From Salimicrobium album (lineage in GTDB: Bacteria > Bacillota > Bacilli > Bacillales > Halobacillaceae), in contig NZ_FNOS01000001.1 of the NCBI RefSeq assembly GCF_900107115.1, positions 620,001 through 684,000 on the forward strand: a stretch of 64,000 nt of DNA. The letters are read 5' to 3'. Below, one piece after another: positions 43,940 to 52,395 of the stretch. A program made the translations under genes and the position numbers. A model generated the notes under the pieces. That model made no database searches and was not told the origin of the DNA. It worked only from the letters and a program-made list of their open reading frames with translations. The first letter of the stretch is position 1. Each line of letters opens with the position of its first letter.

Positions 43940-44740
43940 TTATCTGTTCACTTCATGAAAATGATCCACCGGGACTGCCAGACCCACTTTTCCATGGTCG
44001 TCCGTCTGCAACGTTGCAAATACGATTCCTGTGACTTTCCCTTCCTCATTGATAACCGGACTCCCGGAATTCCCCCGGTACACAGGGGCATCCAGCACCA
44101 GCACTTTTTCTTCCCAGCCCTCAAGTTCTTTCATCCCTATGATTTCCCCTTCGTTCGCAATCCTTATAAACCGCAGCGGGTTCCCGATAAATCGGATAGG
44201 CGGATCCCCCTGAAATTGTGCCCGGTCCGCAAGTTCGAGATGAGGCAGGTTCTTACCTGATACTTTCAGAACAGCGAGGTCTATTTTTTCATATTCTTCT
44301 ACGACCTCCGCTGAATAAAGGCCTTCTTCTTCAAAGGAAACCGAGATTCTTTTTTCCCCTTCTATTACGTGATGGTTGGTAAGTATTTCCCCGTCGGACG
44401 TGTAAGAGAAGCCTGTCCCTTTCTTTTCCCCCGCTTCCACCACTACCACAGATTCTTTGTATTGACGAACGTCTTCATCAGTGTATAACTTGGCCGAAGT
44501 AATAAGGAAGTCTATAGCCGGGATGGAAAACGTACGGGGAATGGCACTGATTACGCTTAAAAACATGAAAAAAGCTATTAATATAATCAGCCACTTCGAG
44601 AAAGGGTTCCTGTTTTTTCTTTTTTCTGTACGTTCCTTGCGAGGGAAGGAATTTTCTTCTTCAATCAGTTCTGCCATTTCTTCTTCATTCAGGTTCTCTT
44701 TCAAATCTTCATCCATCTGCTCATCGTCTCTCCAGCTCAC
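43940..44740 (-). CDS. Membrane-anchored trypsin-like serine protease (HtrA-type, no PDZ)
   Basis: 266 residues: an acidic then basic cytoplasmic N-terminus (1-46), one membrane helix (about 49-67), then an S1C protease domain facing outward. The triad is His124 (LTNHHV), Asp154 (KIDLAVLKV) and Ser225 (RGNSGSPV). Unlike HtrA/DegP there is no PDZ domain after the protease, so the protein stops at the end of the chymotrypsin fold. Start is GTG with GAGGTG upstream. It lies directly before sigI-rsgI in the same direction, 215 bases apart. Confidence 0.87.
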   Translation of the reverse strand: MSWRDDEQMDEDLKENLNEEEMAELIEEENSFPRKERTEKRKNRNPFSKWLIILIAFFMFLSVISAIPRTFSIPAIDFLITSAKLYTDEDVRQYKESVVVVEAGEKKGTGFSYTSDGEILTNHHVIEGEKRISVSFEEEGLYSAEVVEEYEKIDLAVLKVSGKNLPHLELADRAQFQGDPPIRFIGNPLRFIRIANEGEIIGMKELEGWEEKVLVLDAPVYRGNSGSPVINEEGKVTGIVFATLQTDDHGKVGLAVPVDHFHEVNR

Positions 44741-44835
44741 GGGCTCACCTCGATTCTTACGTTAATTTTATCACTGAAGTCATCTTTTGAACATTTCCGG
44801 TTATTCCCCCGGAAATATTTCGTCTTTTACTATAA

Positions 44836-44880
44836 AAACAGACGCGCAGATCGATTCTATCTCGATCCACGCGTCTTGTA
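44836..44880 (-). terminator. Terminator of the MurG-like operon
   Basis: GACGCG...GATCGA pairs with TCGATC...CGCGTC with one unpaired base on each side, followed on the minus strand by TGTTTTTATAG. Confidence 0.8.
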
Positions 44881-44905
44881 TAACTGCTATATTGTTCAGG
44901 GAACG

Positions 44906-45733
44906 TCAATCATATGGAAATTCATCCGGATGTTTCCCCTGACGTTCATTCCGATCCATTTCATCAATTTCATTTATATCTTCGGGACTTAGTTCAAAAT
45001 CGAAAACGTCGGCGTTCTCTTTTTGACGTTTGCGTCTGGTGGATTTCGGAATAGTGACGATTCCGTGCTGAAGCCCCCAGCGGATAATAATCTGAGCAGG
45101 CGTTTTATTATGCTTCTCAGCCAATGATTGCAGTACGGGAGAATCCAAATATCTGGCTCTTCCGAGAGGAGCCCACGCTTCCAGCTTTATACCTTTTGCA
45201 GAACAGAAGTCAAGCAGGTCTTTCTGATAAAGGCGCGGGTGAAACTCCACCTGGTCGACGACCGGCATTACTTCCGCCGTCTCCAACAGTTTTTCCAGGT
45301 GATGTTCCTGGAAATTACAGACGCCTATCGCTCTCGCACGTCCCTGATTATAGAGGTCTTCAAGAGCTTTCCACGTATCCTGAAATTTACCGGGAACCGG
45401 CCAGTGAATGAGGTATAAATCGACATAATCCGTTTGTAATTTATCAAGGCTGCGCTCAAAAGCTTTAATCGTTTCTGCGTAACCCTGCTCATCGTTCCAC
45501 ACCTTCGTCGTTACAAAAATCTCTTCTCTCGGGATATTCGACTCTGCGATAGCACTCCCCACTTCCCTTTCATTTCCATAAAAAGAGGCAGTGTCGATAT
45601 GGCGGTATCCGAGATCAAGGGCTGTGGAAACAGTTTCTTTCGCCTCTTCCTGTGCCACTTTATAAACACCCAGACCCAGCTGAGGGATTTTCACTCCATT
45701 TGACAATGTAACTGTGGATTCCAAATTCATCAT
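44906..45733 (-). CDS. Aldo/keto reductase
   Basis: 275-residue NADPH-dependent TIM-barrel enzyme. The catalytic tetrad is complete: Asp47, Tyr52, Lys77 and His110 (DTASFYGNE, TTKVW, IHWP); the coenzyme site IPKSTRRKR is near the C-terminus. Similar to Bacillus YvgN/YtbE (AKR5), which reduce small aldehydes such as methylglyoxal. Starts 12 bases after the preceding small gene and shares its operon with the MurG-like gene. Confidence 0.9.
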   Translation of the reverse strand: MMNLESTVTLSNGVKIPQLGLGVYKVAQEEAKETVSTALDLGYRHIDTASFYGNEREVGSAIAESNIPREEIFVTTKVWNDEQGYAETIKAFERSLDKLQTDYVDLYLIHWPVPGKFQDTWKALEDLYNQGRARAIGVCNFQEHHLEKLLETAEVMPVVDQVEFHPRLYQKDLLDFCSAKGIKLEAWAPLGRARYLDSPVLQSLAEKHNKTPAQIIIRWGLQHGIVTIPKSTRRKRQKENADVFDFELSPEDINEIDEMDRNERQGKHPDEFPYD

Positions 45734-45745
45734 TTCTTCCTCCTT

Positions 45746-46090
45746 CTAACGTTTGTTTTCCAGAAATACCGGAAGCGGATGTTCATATCTCACATAGGAA
45801 AGAATTCTCATCAATGGTGGATACAAAGTCAGCACTCCGAGCAGATCACCGATAGAACCAAGAGCTGAACCGGCAAGAAAAAATATACTGACCGCCAGCA
45901 TAATGATCGAGATAATAGTGTTCGGCATATTGTTCAATGGTTTTTCGTTGTCGCCGATCCTTTCTACTTCCCGGGCCGCCTGATCGTAACAGATGTAGTG
46001 GTACGGACGTATACTGAACCATTTTGCGGCGGTCACGAGCTCATCCCGGTCACGGATCGGTTTTTGGCAGTACCGACAGGCATGTGTCAT
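45746..46090 (-). CDS. Small membrane protein with N-terminal cysteine motif
   Basis: 114 residues. The N-terminus has Cys5-x2-Cys8 (ACRYCQKPI) and later His-x2-Cys (HYICYDQA), suggesting a small zinc ribbon on the cytoplasmic side; two hydrophobic helices follow (IISIIMLAVSIFFLAGSAL and LLGVLTLYPPLMRIL). I do not recognise the family. It lies 3 bases after the MurG-like gene and 12 bases before the aldo/keto reductase, so the three are one operon. GAAAGGGG is its ribosome site. Confidence 0.72.
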   Translation of the reverse strand: MTHACRYCQKPIRDRDELVTAAKWFSIRPYHYICYDQAAREVERIGDNEKPLNNMPNTIISIIMLAVSIFFLAGSALGSIGDLLGVLTLYPPLMRILSYVRYEHPLPVFLENKR

Positions 46091-46093
46091 AAC

Positions 46094-47167
46094 TTACCCC
46101 TTTCTTTTCTCATACTGCTCCAGCAGCTCGATGACGTGCTCCTTCGATTTTTCCACCTCATATTTTTCCATATGTGTTTTCAACTGCTCCTGATCTTCGT
46201 CCAGCTTTCTTACGGCTTCCAGAAAGCTTTTCTTCGTAACCTGTTCCTCTTCAAGACTGTGAGCAAACCCCTGACGTTCAAAAGATTGGGCGTTCAGAAT
46301 CTGATCTCCCCTGCTCACCTTGCGGGAGAGAGGTATGAGAAGCATAGGTTTTTTCAATGCCACGAATTCAAAAATTGCATTAGCCCCGGCGCGGGAGACG
46401 ACGAGGTCAGCTAGTTTCAGTAAATCCTTCAGTTCATCTTTGACATACTCATACTGTATATAACCTTTTACGTTATAAGCTTCCTCCCTGTGGCCCTTTC
46501 CGCACAGATGAATGATGTTGTAATTCAGAAGAAGCTGATCGAGGTTGTCCCGTATAGCCGTGTTTATCGTCTCGGATCCGGTACTCCCTCCCATTACGAG
46601 AAGGACAGGTTTATCGTCGGAGAAACCGGTCATCTCTCTGGCGGCATCGGCGTCTCCGAGAAAAAGTTCCTCCCTGATAATCGCGCCGATATATTCCGAC
46701 TTCTTCTCCGGTACATGCTTCATCGTTTCCGGGAATGTCGTAAGAATTCTGTCTGCAAAAGGAAAAGACAATTTGTTGGCAAGTCCGGGGGTGTAGTCCG
46801 ATTCATGAATCAAAACCGGTACTCGCGCGAGCTTGGCAGCAAGTACTACAGGTACGCTGACAAATCCGCCTTTCGAGAAAATGACTCCCGGTTTCTTTCT
46901 TTTTAAAACCGACAGCGCCTGAAACGTCCCCTTCGCCACTTTGAACGGATCTTTAAAATTTTCTTTCGACATGTACCTTCTCAGCTTGCCTGTCGAAATA
47001 CTGTGGTAGTCTACTCCCTCCATAGGCGCTATCAGTTCTTTCTCTATCCCATTGTACGAACCTATATAATCAATGTCGTATCCTTTTTTCTGTACGGCAG
47101 GAATCAGTGCCGTATTCACGATTACGTGCCCGGCGGTCCCCCCGCCTGTGAACAGCATTCTTTTCAT
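46094..47167 (-). CDS. MurG-like UDP-GlcNAc glycosyltransferase
   Basis: 357-residue GT28 enzyme resembling MurG, which adds GlcNAc to lipid I to make lipid II. N-terminal GGGTAGHVIVNTALIPA (8-24), FSKGGFVSVPVVLAA, HESDYTPGLAN, VMGGSTGSETIN and SRAGANAIFEFVALKKPMLLIPL are MurG blocks. The normal HxxP of MurG (GHVxPALA) reads HVIVNTAL here. No division and cell-wall (dcw) genes are near, so this is probably a second, MurG2-type copy as in some Bacillus. Its role in this cell cannot be fixed from sequence. Confidence 0.85.
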   Translation of the reverse strand: MKRMLFTGGGTAGHVIVNTALIPAVQKKGYDIDYIGSYNGIEKELIAPMEGVDYHSISTGKLRRYMSKENFKDPFKVAKGTFQALSVLKRKKPGVIFSKGGFVSVPVVLAAKLARVPVLIHESDYTPGLANKLSFPFADRILTTFPETMKHVPEKKSEYIGAIIREELFLGDADAAREMTGFSDDKPVLLVMGGSTGSETINTAIRDNLDQLLLNYNIIHLCGKGHREEAYNVKGYIQYEYVKDELKDLLKLADLVVSRAGANAIFEFVALKKPMLLIPLSRKVSRGDQILNAQSFERQGFAHSLEEEQVTKKSFLEAVRKLDEDQEQLKTHMEKYEVEKSKEHVIELLEQYEKRKG

Positions 47168-47309
47168 ATGTATCTTCCCCTTCTTTTAAAAATCGTAGCC
47201 CAGCACTGCTGATTGATTCACGCATCACTGCCACCCTCATTTAATCATATCTTACCGTATACAAAAAAGAAATTACAGTCGACGGACAACCGTCATTCAT
47301 CGATTTTCC

Positions 47310-47347
47310 ACACAAAAAAGCTGCCCAGGGGAGGGCAGCTTTTGAGA
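47310..47347 (-). terminator. Terminator of the aldehyde dehydrogenase gene
   Basis: AAGCTGCCC and GGGCAGCTT form a 9-bp perfect stem followed on the minus strand by TTTTTTGTG, about 10 bases after the stop codon. Confidence 0.85.
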
Positions 47348-47355
47348 AAACGATG

Positions 47356-48786
47356 TTAGGAAGGGTCATCGAGATTCATTACTACCAGACGCTCTTCCGT
47401 CATATCTTCGATAGTATATTTAGGACCTTCTTTACCCCAGCCGCTTTCTTTCACGCCGCCATAAGGCATCAGGTCGACGCGATACTGGGAAGAATCATTC
47501 ACCATAAATCCGCCTACCTGCACGTTTCTTGCTGCATAGAAAGCATTGTTGACATTCTGGGTAAAGATTCCTCCCTGCAGACCGTATTTCGATTTATTCA
47601 CCTCTTTTACACCTTCTTTAAGGTTGGAGAAGGACAAAATACTTACGACCGGAGCAAAAACTTCCTCACTTACCACTTTCATCGACTCATCAACGTCGGT
47701 GAGCACGGTAGGTTCAAGAAGTGCTCCTTTTCTTGTACCTCCATGGAGAACAGTCGCTCCACCCGATTTCGCCTCTTCTATCCATTCCACCGCTGCCTCG
47801 GCTTCCTTCTCGCCTATCATAGGACCTACATCGGTATCCGGATCATTCGGATCTCCGACTTTTAATTTCTTGAGAGCTTGGATGAATTTATTTTCGAACT
47901 CTTTTTTTACTTCTTCGTGCACATACAGACGCTGGACCGAAATACACGTCTGACCTGCGAATGCATAACTTTTAGCTGCGGTATTCTCAGCCGCTTTATC
48001 AATATCTGCGTGCTTATCTATAATGACAGGAGAGTTGTTACCAAGTTCAAGAATGAGTTTATTCATTCCTGTATTCTGTTTCAGTTTCAGACCGACTTTG
48101 GAACTTCCGGTGAATGTGTAAAGGGAGATTCTCTCATCCTGCATCATCTGATTCCCTACAGTTGATCCCGACCCGATAACAACGTTGAATAAGCCTTTCC
48201 TGAGACCTGCCTCGTGGAACAGGGAGGCGAGTTTAAGAGCGGTCACCGGGGTTTTACTGGCCGGTTTAAGTACTACCGCATTACCCGCTGCAATCGCCGG
48301 AGCTATTTTGTGACAGACGAGGTTCATCGGGAAGTTGAAAGGACTTATCGCACCTACGACCCCTACCGGCACCCTGATTGTAAAAGCCATGCGATTCTCA
48401 GACCCGGGAGATGCTTCCACCGGTACACCTTCTCCGCTGATACGCTTCGCTTCTTCTGCTGATAATTCCACCGTCTGCGTCGCACGGTCAATTTCTGTCC
48501 GGGCCTGTTTCAGGGGCTTCCCGGCTTCCTTTGTGATCGTCAGGGCCAGATCTTCTTTTCTTTCCTGCATCAATTCGCTTACCTTCTTCAATATTTTGAA
48601 CCGTTCATAAGGTGGGAGCGGACCTTCATTATAGGCGTCCTCTGCCGCTTTCACAGCCTGGTCGACTTCTTTCTCGGAAGCCTGTGGGACACTTGCATAC
48701 GGCTCCATCGAATATTTATCCAGTACTTCCGCTTTTTCTTCCGTATCCACCCATTGTCCATCAATATAAAGTTTAAAGTCCTCCAT
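47356..48786 (-). CDS. NAD(P)-dependent aldehyde dehydrogenase
   Basis: 476-residue ALDH-superfamily enzyme. SPFNFPMNLVCHKIAPAIAAGNAVVLKPASKTP, the active-site Glu in LILELGNNSP (near 246) and the nucleophile in FAGQTCISVQ (near 277) are all present. Resembles lactaldehyde/succinate-semialdehyde or glyceraldehyde-3-phosphate (GapN-like) dehydrogenases; substrate not predictable. Start MEDFKLYIDGQW at 48786 has AAAAGGAG. Monocistronic. Confidence 0.9.
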   Translation of the reverse strand: MEDFKLYIDGQWVDTEEKAEVLDKYSMEPYASVPQASEKEVDQAVKAAEDAYNEGPLPPYERFKILKKVSELMQERKEDLALTITKEAGKPLKQARTEIDRATQTVELSAEEAKRISGEGVPVEASPGSENRMAFTIRVPVGVVGAISPFNFPMNLVCHKIAPAIAAGNAVVLKPASKTPVTALKLASLFHEAGLRKGLFNVVIGSGSTVGNQMMQDERISLYTFTGSSKVGLKLKQNTGMNKLILELGNNSPVIIDKHADIDKAAENTAAKSYAFAGQTCISVQRLYVHEEVKKEFENKFIQALKKLKVGDPNDPDTDVGPMIGEKEAEAAVEWIEEAKSGGATVLHGGTRKGALLEPTVLTDVDESMKVVSEEVFAPVVSILSFSNLKEGVKEVNKSKYGLQGGIFTQNVNNAFYAARNVQVGGFMVNDSSQYRVDLMPYGGVKESGWGKEGPKYTIEDMTEERLVVMNLDDPS

Positions 48787-48876
48787 ATTTCCACTCCTTT
48801 TCCTAAATAAGGCTTTCTCACAGTATTTCCTATTTTTTTTCACAATAAACAATTTATTAGCGAAGCAAAGTTGTAC

Positions 48877-48914
48877 ACAAAAAAACCTGACTGCTGAATG
48901 AAGCAGTCAGGTCC
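48877..48914 (-). terminator. Terminator of nupC
   Basis: ACCTGACTGCT (48885-48895) and AGCAGTCAGGT (48902-48912) form a perfect 11-bp stem with a 6-base loop, followed on the minus strand by TTTTTTT. Confidence 0.9.
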
Positions 48915-48920
48915 TTCGTC

Positions 48921-50115
48921 TTAAAGGAATATACCGGCCATCGTACCGGAAAGAATGGAGCCGAGTGTGGCACCGATAAGGAGTTTCATACCGAAACTGG
49001 AAACTTCCGCACCTTTTTTAGCATCAATTCCCTGCACTGTACCTGCAATGATACCTATGGAGGAGAAGTTAGCGAAACTGGTAAGGAAGACGGTGACGAC
49101 TCCCACTGTTTTATCGGAGACTTCACTAAGCATCTGTTCGAACTGAAGCATAGCGACAAATTCGTTTGTAATGATCTTCGTACCCATAATCGCACCCGAT
49201 TGTACGGTTTCAGAAGCCGGGATACCCATAAGGAACCCGATAGGAGCAAATATATAACCAAGAATCTCCTGTAACGTAACGCCTGCAAATATGGCAGATA
49301 TAGCATAGTTCACAAGTTCGAGGGAAGCGATGAAGGCGATAAGCATGGCCCCGACGATAAGTGCAATCTTTCCGCCATCGAGCGCCCCGTTCCCCATCGC
49401 TTCAAAAATACTTTTGGACTGAGAAACATCCTGGATGTCCACCTCGTCCTCTTCTTTCGGCACCTTAACCGGTGCGATAATAGAAGCTACAATCAATGCG
49501 CTGAACATGTTTAGCGGCAGAGCGACAAGTACGAACTGCTCAGGCAGTATGTTCAGATAAGCTCCGACGATCGAGGCGGAAACAGATCCCATCGCTGAAG
49601 CACTGACAATATAAAGGCGGTTATTGTTCAGTCGCTGAAACTGGGATTTGATTGCAATAATCGCTTCCGACTGGCCGAAGAAGATACTGTTCACCGCGTT
49701 GAACGACTCTACTTTCGGAAGACGTGTAATAAACGAAAGACCTAAACCAAGATATTTGATGATAAACGGAAGAATTTTCAGATGTGTCAAAACGGAAAGG
49801 AGAGTCGAGAAAAATACAATCAGCAGAAGTACGTTGAAGAAAAATACGGAACCGCCTTCTTCGACTGCCACTCCTCCAAGAATAAAATTGACCCCTTCTG
49901 TCCCGAACTCTATCAGTTTATTGAAAACCGCCGAAATTCCCTTGATGAGCGCTTCTCCCCACGGAGTCTGGAACATGAAAAACGTAGTAACTAGTTGAGC
50001 CAAAAGCATTGTACCGACACCGATGAAATTAATGTTTTTCTTATCATTGGACATTAAAAAAAGCAATGCCGATCACGACAGCGATGGATGCCAAGCTCAG
50101 AAGAAAACTGACCAC
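48921..50115 (-). CDS. nupC: NupC-type concentrative nucleoside transporter with an apparent frameshift near its start
   Basis: Na+- or H+-driven nucleoside importer of the CNT family. The long frame (48921-50066) gives 381 residues including FFGQSEAIIAIKSQFQ, GSVSASIVGAYLNILP, PIGFLMGIPASETVQSGAIMG and TSFANFSSIGIIAGTVQ, but begins after the first membrane helix. The missing part lies in another frame from a GTG at 50115 with AAGGGGG, encoding VVSFLLSLASIAVVIGIAFF. The frames meet at seven A residues (50056-50062); with six, the reading would run straight into LMSNDKKNIN, a full-length CNT of about 397 residues. Either a sequencing error, a true mutation, or slippage at the T7 run on the coding strand. 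cre-like sites lie upstream. Confidence 0.85.
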
Positions 50116-50151
50116 AGATGCGTCCCCCTTAATATTTTATAAAAAAAGCAG

Positions 50152-50178
50152 TGAAAACATTTTCATATAACGCTTACA
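50152..50178 (-). promoter_or_regulatory. Tandem cre-like sites before nupC
   Basis: TGAAAACATTTTCA (50152-50165) matches the cre consensus at 13 of 14 positions; on the minus strand TGTAAGCGTTATAT (50165-50178) matches at 12 of 14. They sit 37-63 bases upstream of the start codon, where CcpA would repress. Confidence 0.4.
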
Positions 50179-50247
50179 TATGGATTGTAACAGGTTGTCA
50201 GACGTCATGCAAGAATCCTGCAAATAGAAAAAATATTCTAATTTCAC

Positions 50248-51213
50248 TTACGTTTTCTGCATTTTTCTTAAAAGATACAGAAAGTATGGAGCTCCTATGA
50301 CAGCTGTAAAAATCCCTGCAGGAATTTCCGTAGGAGGGACCAGTCCCCTCCCGAGCCCGTCGGCGACTAGAAGAAGAATCATTCCCGTCAGTGCGGAGGC
50401 AGGCAAAAGTACGATATGTTTATTCCCGACCAGCTGTCTCGCTATGTGCGGTGCTACCAGCCCTACGAAACCGAGGGTCCCTACAATAGCCACTGACACA
50501 CCTGCAAGCACAACGGACACAAGAAGAAGAACAATGCGTGCTGCTTTTACACTTTCCCCGAGGCCCTCAGCCACGTCATCCCCCAGTTGTAAAATGTCCA
50601 TTTTCCCGGTAAGAAACATCGCTATCCCGGAGAATATAATTATCCAGGGAAGAAGCATCCATATGTCGCTCCAGTCTTTACCCCACAGACTTCCGGTCAG
50701 CCATACGAGGGCCGCATTCGTCTCTACCGGATACCGTACGGTCAAAAACTGGATGCCGGCCTGAAAAATGGCCCCCAGAGCTATTCCCACAAGCGCAAGC
50801 GTAGCCGGTTGCACCCGTTGCCGAAAAGCGAACAGGTAAAGACCTGCCGTCACGATCCCCGCACCGAGAAACGCCGCAACCGGTACCGCCTGCGGAGGGA
50901 GCCCGGGAAAGAGTATGATGGTGGACGCTGCTGCAAAGCCTGCCCCTTTCGTAATACCTATGACGTCAGGAGAAGCAAGCGGATTACGGATAACCGCCTG
51001 TAAAATCGCGCCGGATATGCCCAGGCCGGCACCGACAAGCAGTGCTATAATAAGGCGGGGGACTCTGAAGTTCATGAACAGAAATGACTGCTCCCCGCTA
51101 AAGATGGCAGCAGGTGAGACATAAACGGCTCCTACCCCTGCGGAGAGGATACCGGCAACAAGAACTCCCGCAGCCAGTACACTGATGATAAGAAAAGGAG
51201 ATCTGTTCTTCAT
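50248..51213 (-). CDS. Iron-siderophore ABC permease 2 (FecCD family)
   Basis: 321-residue membrane subunit of an iron-siderophore importer with about nine to ten helices. Typical FecCD stretches: RVPRLIIALLVGAGLGISGAILQAVIRNPLASPDVIGITKGAGFAA, GIALGAIFQAG and LGFVGLVAPHIARQLVGNKH. The ATG at 51213 overlaps the stop of permease 1 by 4 bases; more upstream in-frame sequence is only a shadow of that gene. Resembles Bacillus YfhA/FeuC partners. Confidence 0.92.
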   Translation of the reverse strand: MKNRSPFLIISVLAAGVLVAGILSAGVGAVYVSPAAIFSGEQSFLFMNFRVPRLIIALLVGAGLGISGAILQAVIRNPLASPDVIGITKGAGFAAASTIILFPGLPPQAVPVAAFLGAGIVTAGLYLFAFRQRVQPATLALVGIALGAIFQAGIQFLTVRYPVETNAALVWLTGSLWGKDWSDIWMLLPWIIIFSGIAMFLTGKMDILQLGDDVAEGLGESVKAARIVLLLVSVVLAGVSVAIVGTLGFVGLVAPHIARQLVGNKHIVLLPASALTGMILLLVADGLGRGLVPPTEIPAGIFTAVIGAPYFLYLLRKMQKT

Positions 51214-52205
51214 GTTGTCTGCCCTCCTTTTTGTGCCAAATATAAGAAAAAGGGAGCACCGATCAATGCCGTAACGATTCCTACAGGGGATTCGGCCGGA
51301 AAGGCGATGAACCTTGACAGAACGTCCGAAACAGACAGAAGAATTCCCCCGAACAGCGCACAGACCGGCAGCACAATTTTGTAATCGGTACCCACGAGCT
51401 TCCGGGCGATGTGAGGAATGATGAGACCGACAAACCCTATAGGACCTGCAATAGACACTGCTGCACCCGCAAGAAGTACTACAATGAGTGAAGCGGCCAT
51501 TCTCATCCAAACAACCCGCTGTCCAAGCCCTCTCGCCACTTCTTCGCCGAGACTCATAATCGTAAAGGAAGGAGATAACAGCATGGCTGCTGCCAGTCCT
51601 GATCCTACCCATACAAGGAGCAACTGTACATCCCCCCAATCAGTACCGTCCACTCCTCCTGCCAGCCAGAATAATACATCTTCAGTGGAGGTTTCGTTAA
51701 AAATCACTACGGATTCGATCAGGGAGGTAAGAAACATATGAATGGTAATTCCGGCAAGAGCCAGTTTAACGGGGGTCATACCTCCCGAGGAAGCTGTAAA
51801 AAACACAAGACCTCCTCCAAGGGCTGCACCGATGAAGGCAAAATAAACGATTTCGGAAGGAGAGAAGTCAGGGAACAGCACGACGGCGAGTACGACGAGC
51901 AGAGATCCTCCGGCATTCACCCCGAAAATCTGAGGGGAGGCCAAAGGGTTATTCGTCATCGCCTGCATGATGGCCCCGGCTACTGCAAGACCCGCTCCTA
52001 TCAGTACAGCTACGAGAGCCCTCGGAAGCCTTAATGTTCGTACGACTTCTGCAGCTTCGGTCGATGATCCTCCCGTCACCCCTCCTATTAAATCCGAGAT
52101 GGATACCGTATAAGCTCCTATACTGAGACTGAAATAAACAGAAGCTGTCAACAGCAGCAGGCCTGCAAGTACGGTAATGATAATTTTACGATTGGACTTC
52201 TTCAT
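51210..52205 (-). CDS. Iron-siderophore ABC permease 1 (FecCD family)
   Basis: 331-residue partner permease. RLPRALVAVLIGAGLAVAGAIMQAMTNNPLASPQIFGVNAGGSL, KLALAGITIHMFLTSLIE and IGFVGLIIPHIARKLVGTDYK mark the FecCD family. Start MKKSNRKIIIT at 52205 has AGGAAGGAT; extra upstream residues are unlikely. Forms a heterodimer with permease 2. No ATPase gene is present, as in Bacillus systems served by a shared ATPase such as YusV. Resembles YfiZ. Confidence 0.92.
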   Translation of the reverse strand: MKKSNRKIIITVLAGLLLLTASVYFSLSIGAYTVSISDLIGGVTGGSSTEAAEVVRTLRLPRALVAVLIGAGLAVAGAIMQAMTNNPLASPQIFGVNAGGSLLVVLAVVLFPDFSPSEIVYFAFIGAALGGGLVFFTASSGGMTPVKLALAGITIHMFLTSLIESVVIFNETSTEDVLFWLAGGVDGTDWGDVQLLLVWVGSGLAAAMLLSPSFTIMSLGEEVARGLGQRVVWMRMAASLIVVLLAGAAVSIAGPIGFVGLIIPHIARKLVGTDYKIVLPVCALFGGILLSVSDVLSRFIAFPAESPVGIVTALIGAPFFLYLAQKGGQTT

Positions 52206-52279
52206 AACTATCCTTCCTATTCGAGAAGACATGGAATTCAAACATACCCCGATTTAAAACACAGGCACCTCTGCATACG

Positions 52280-52338
52280 AGTATAGCAAAGGAGCCGGGC
52301 TGTTTCGATTCCTTTACTATACTCCGGTTTTACCGGAG
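52280..52338 (-). repeat. Two stem-loops in the spacer between the siderophore SBP and permeases
   Basis: 52280-52293 and 52310-52323 form a 14-bp stem in the minus-strand transcript (one G-U pair) with a 16-base loop. Directly next to it CTCCGG/CCGGAG (52322-52338) forms a second, shorter hairpin. Neither has a T-run. They probably protect or separate mRNA segments. Confidence 0.6.
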
Positions 52339-52359
52339 CAGGTAAATTAATGTAAAACA

Positions 52360-52392
52360 AGAAAGAACGGAGTATGACGTCCGTTCTTTCAG
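52360..52392 (-). terminator. Terminator-like hairpin after the siderophore-binding protein gene
   Basis: GAAAGAACGGA and TCCGTTCTTTC form a perfect 11-bp stem with an 8-base loop, followed on the minus strand by TTGTTTTAC. Located just after the stop codon, so it would give partial termination before the permease genes. Confidence 0.7.
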
Positions 52393-52395
52393 AAA

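Noticed and set aside
50052-50068. Programmed -1 frameshift in nupC
   Set aside because: After the T7 run a -1 shift gives an immediate TAA; only +1 or -2 would join the frames, so the classic slippery-heptamer explanation fails.
51214-51639. Upstream extension of the second FecCD permease frame
   Set aside because: The extension is translated out of the frame of permease 1 and looks like random sequence; the ATG at 51213 with AAAGGAGGG is the true start.
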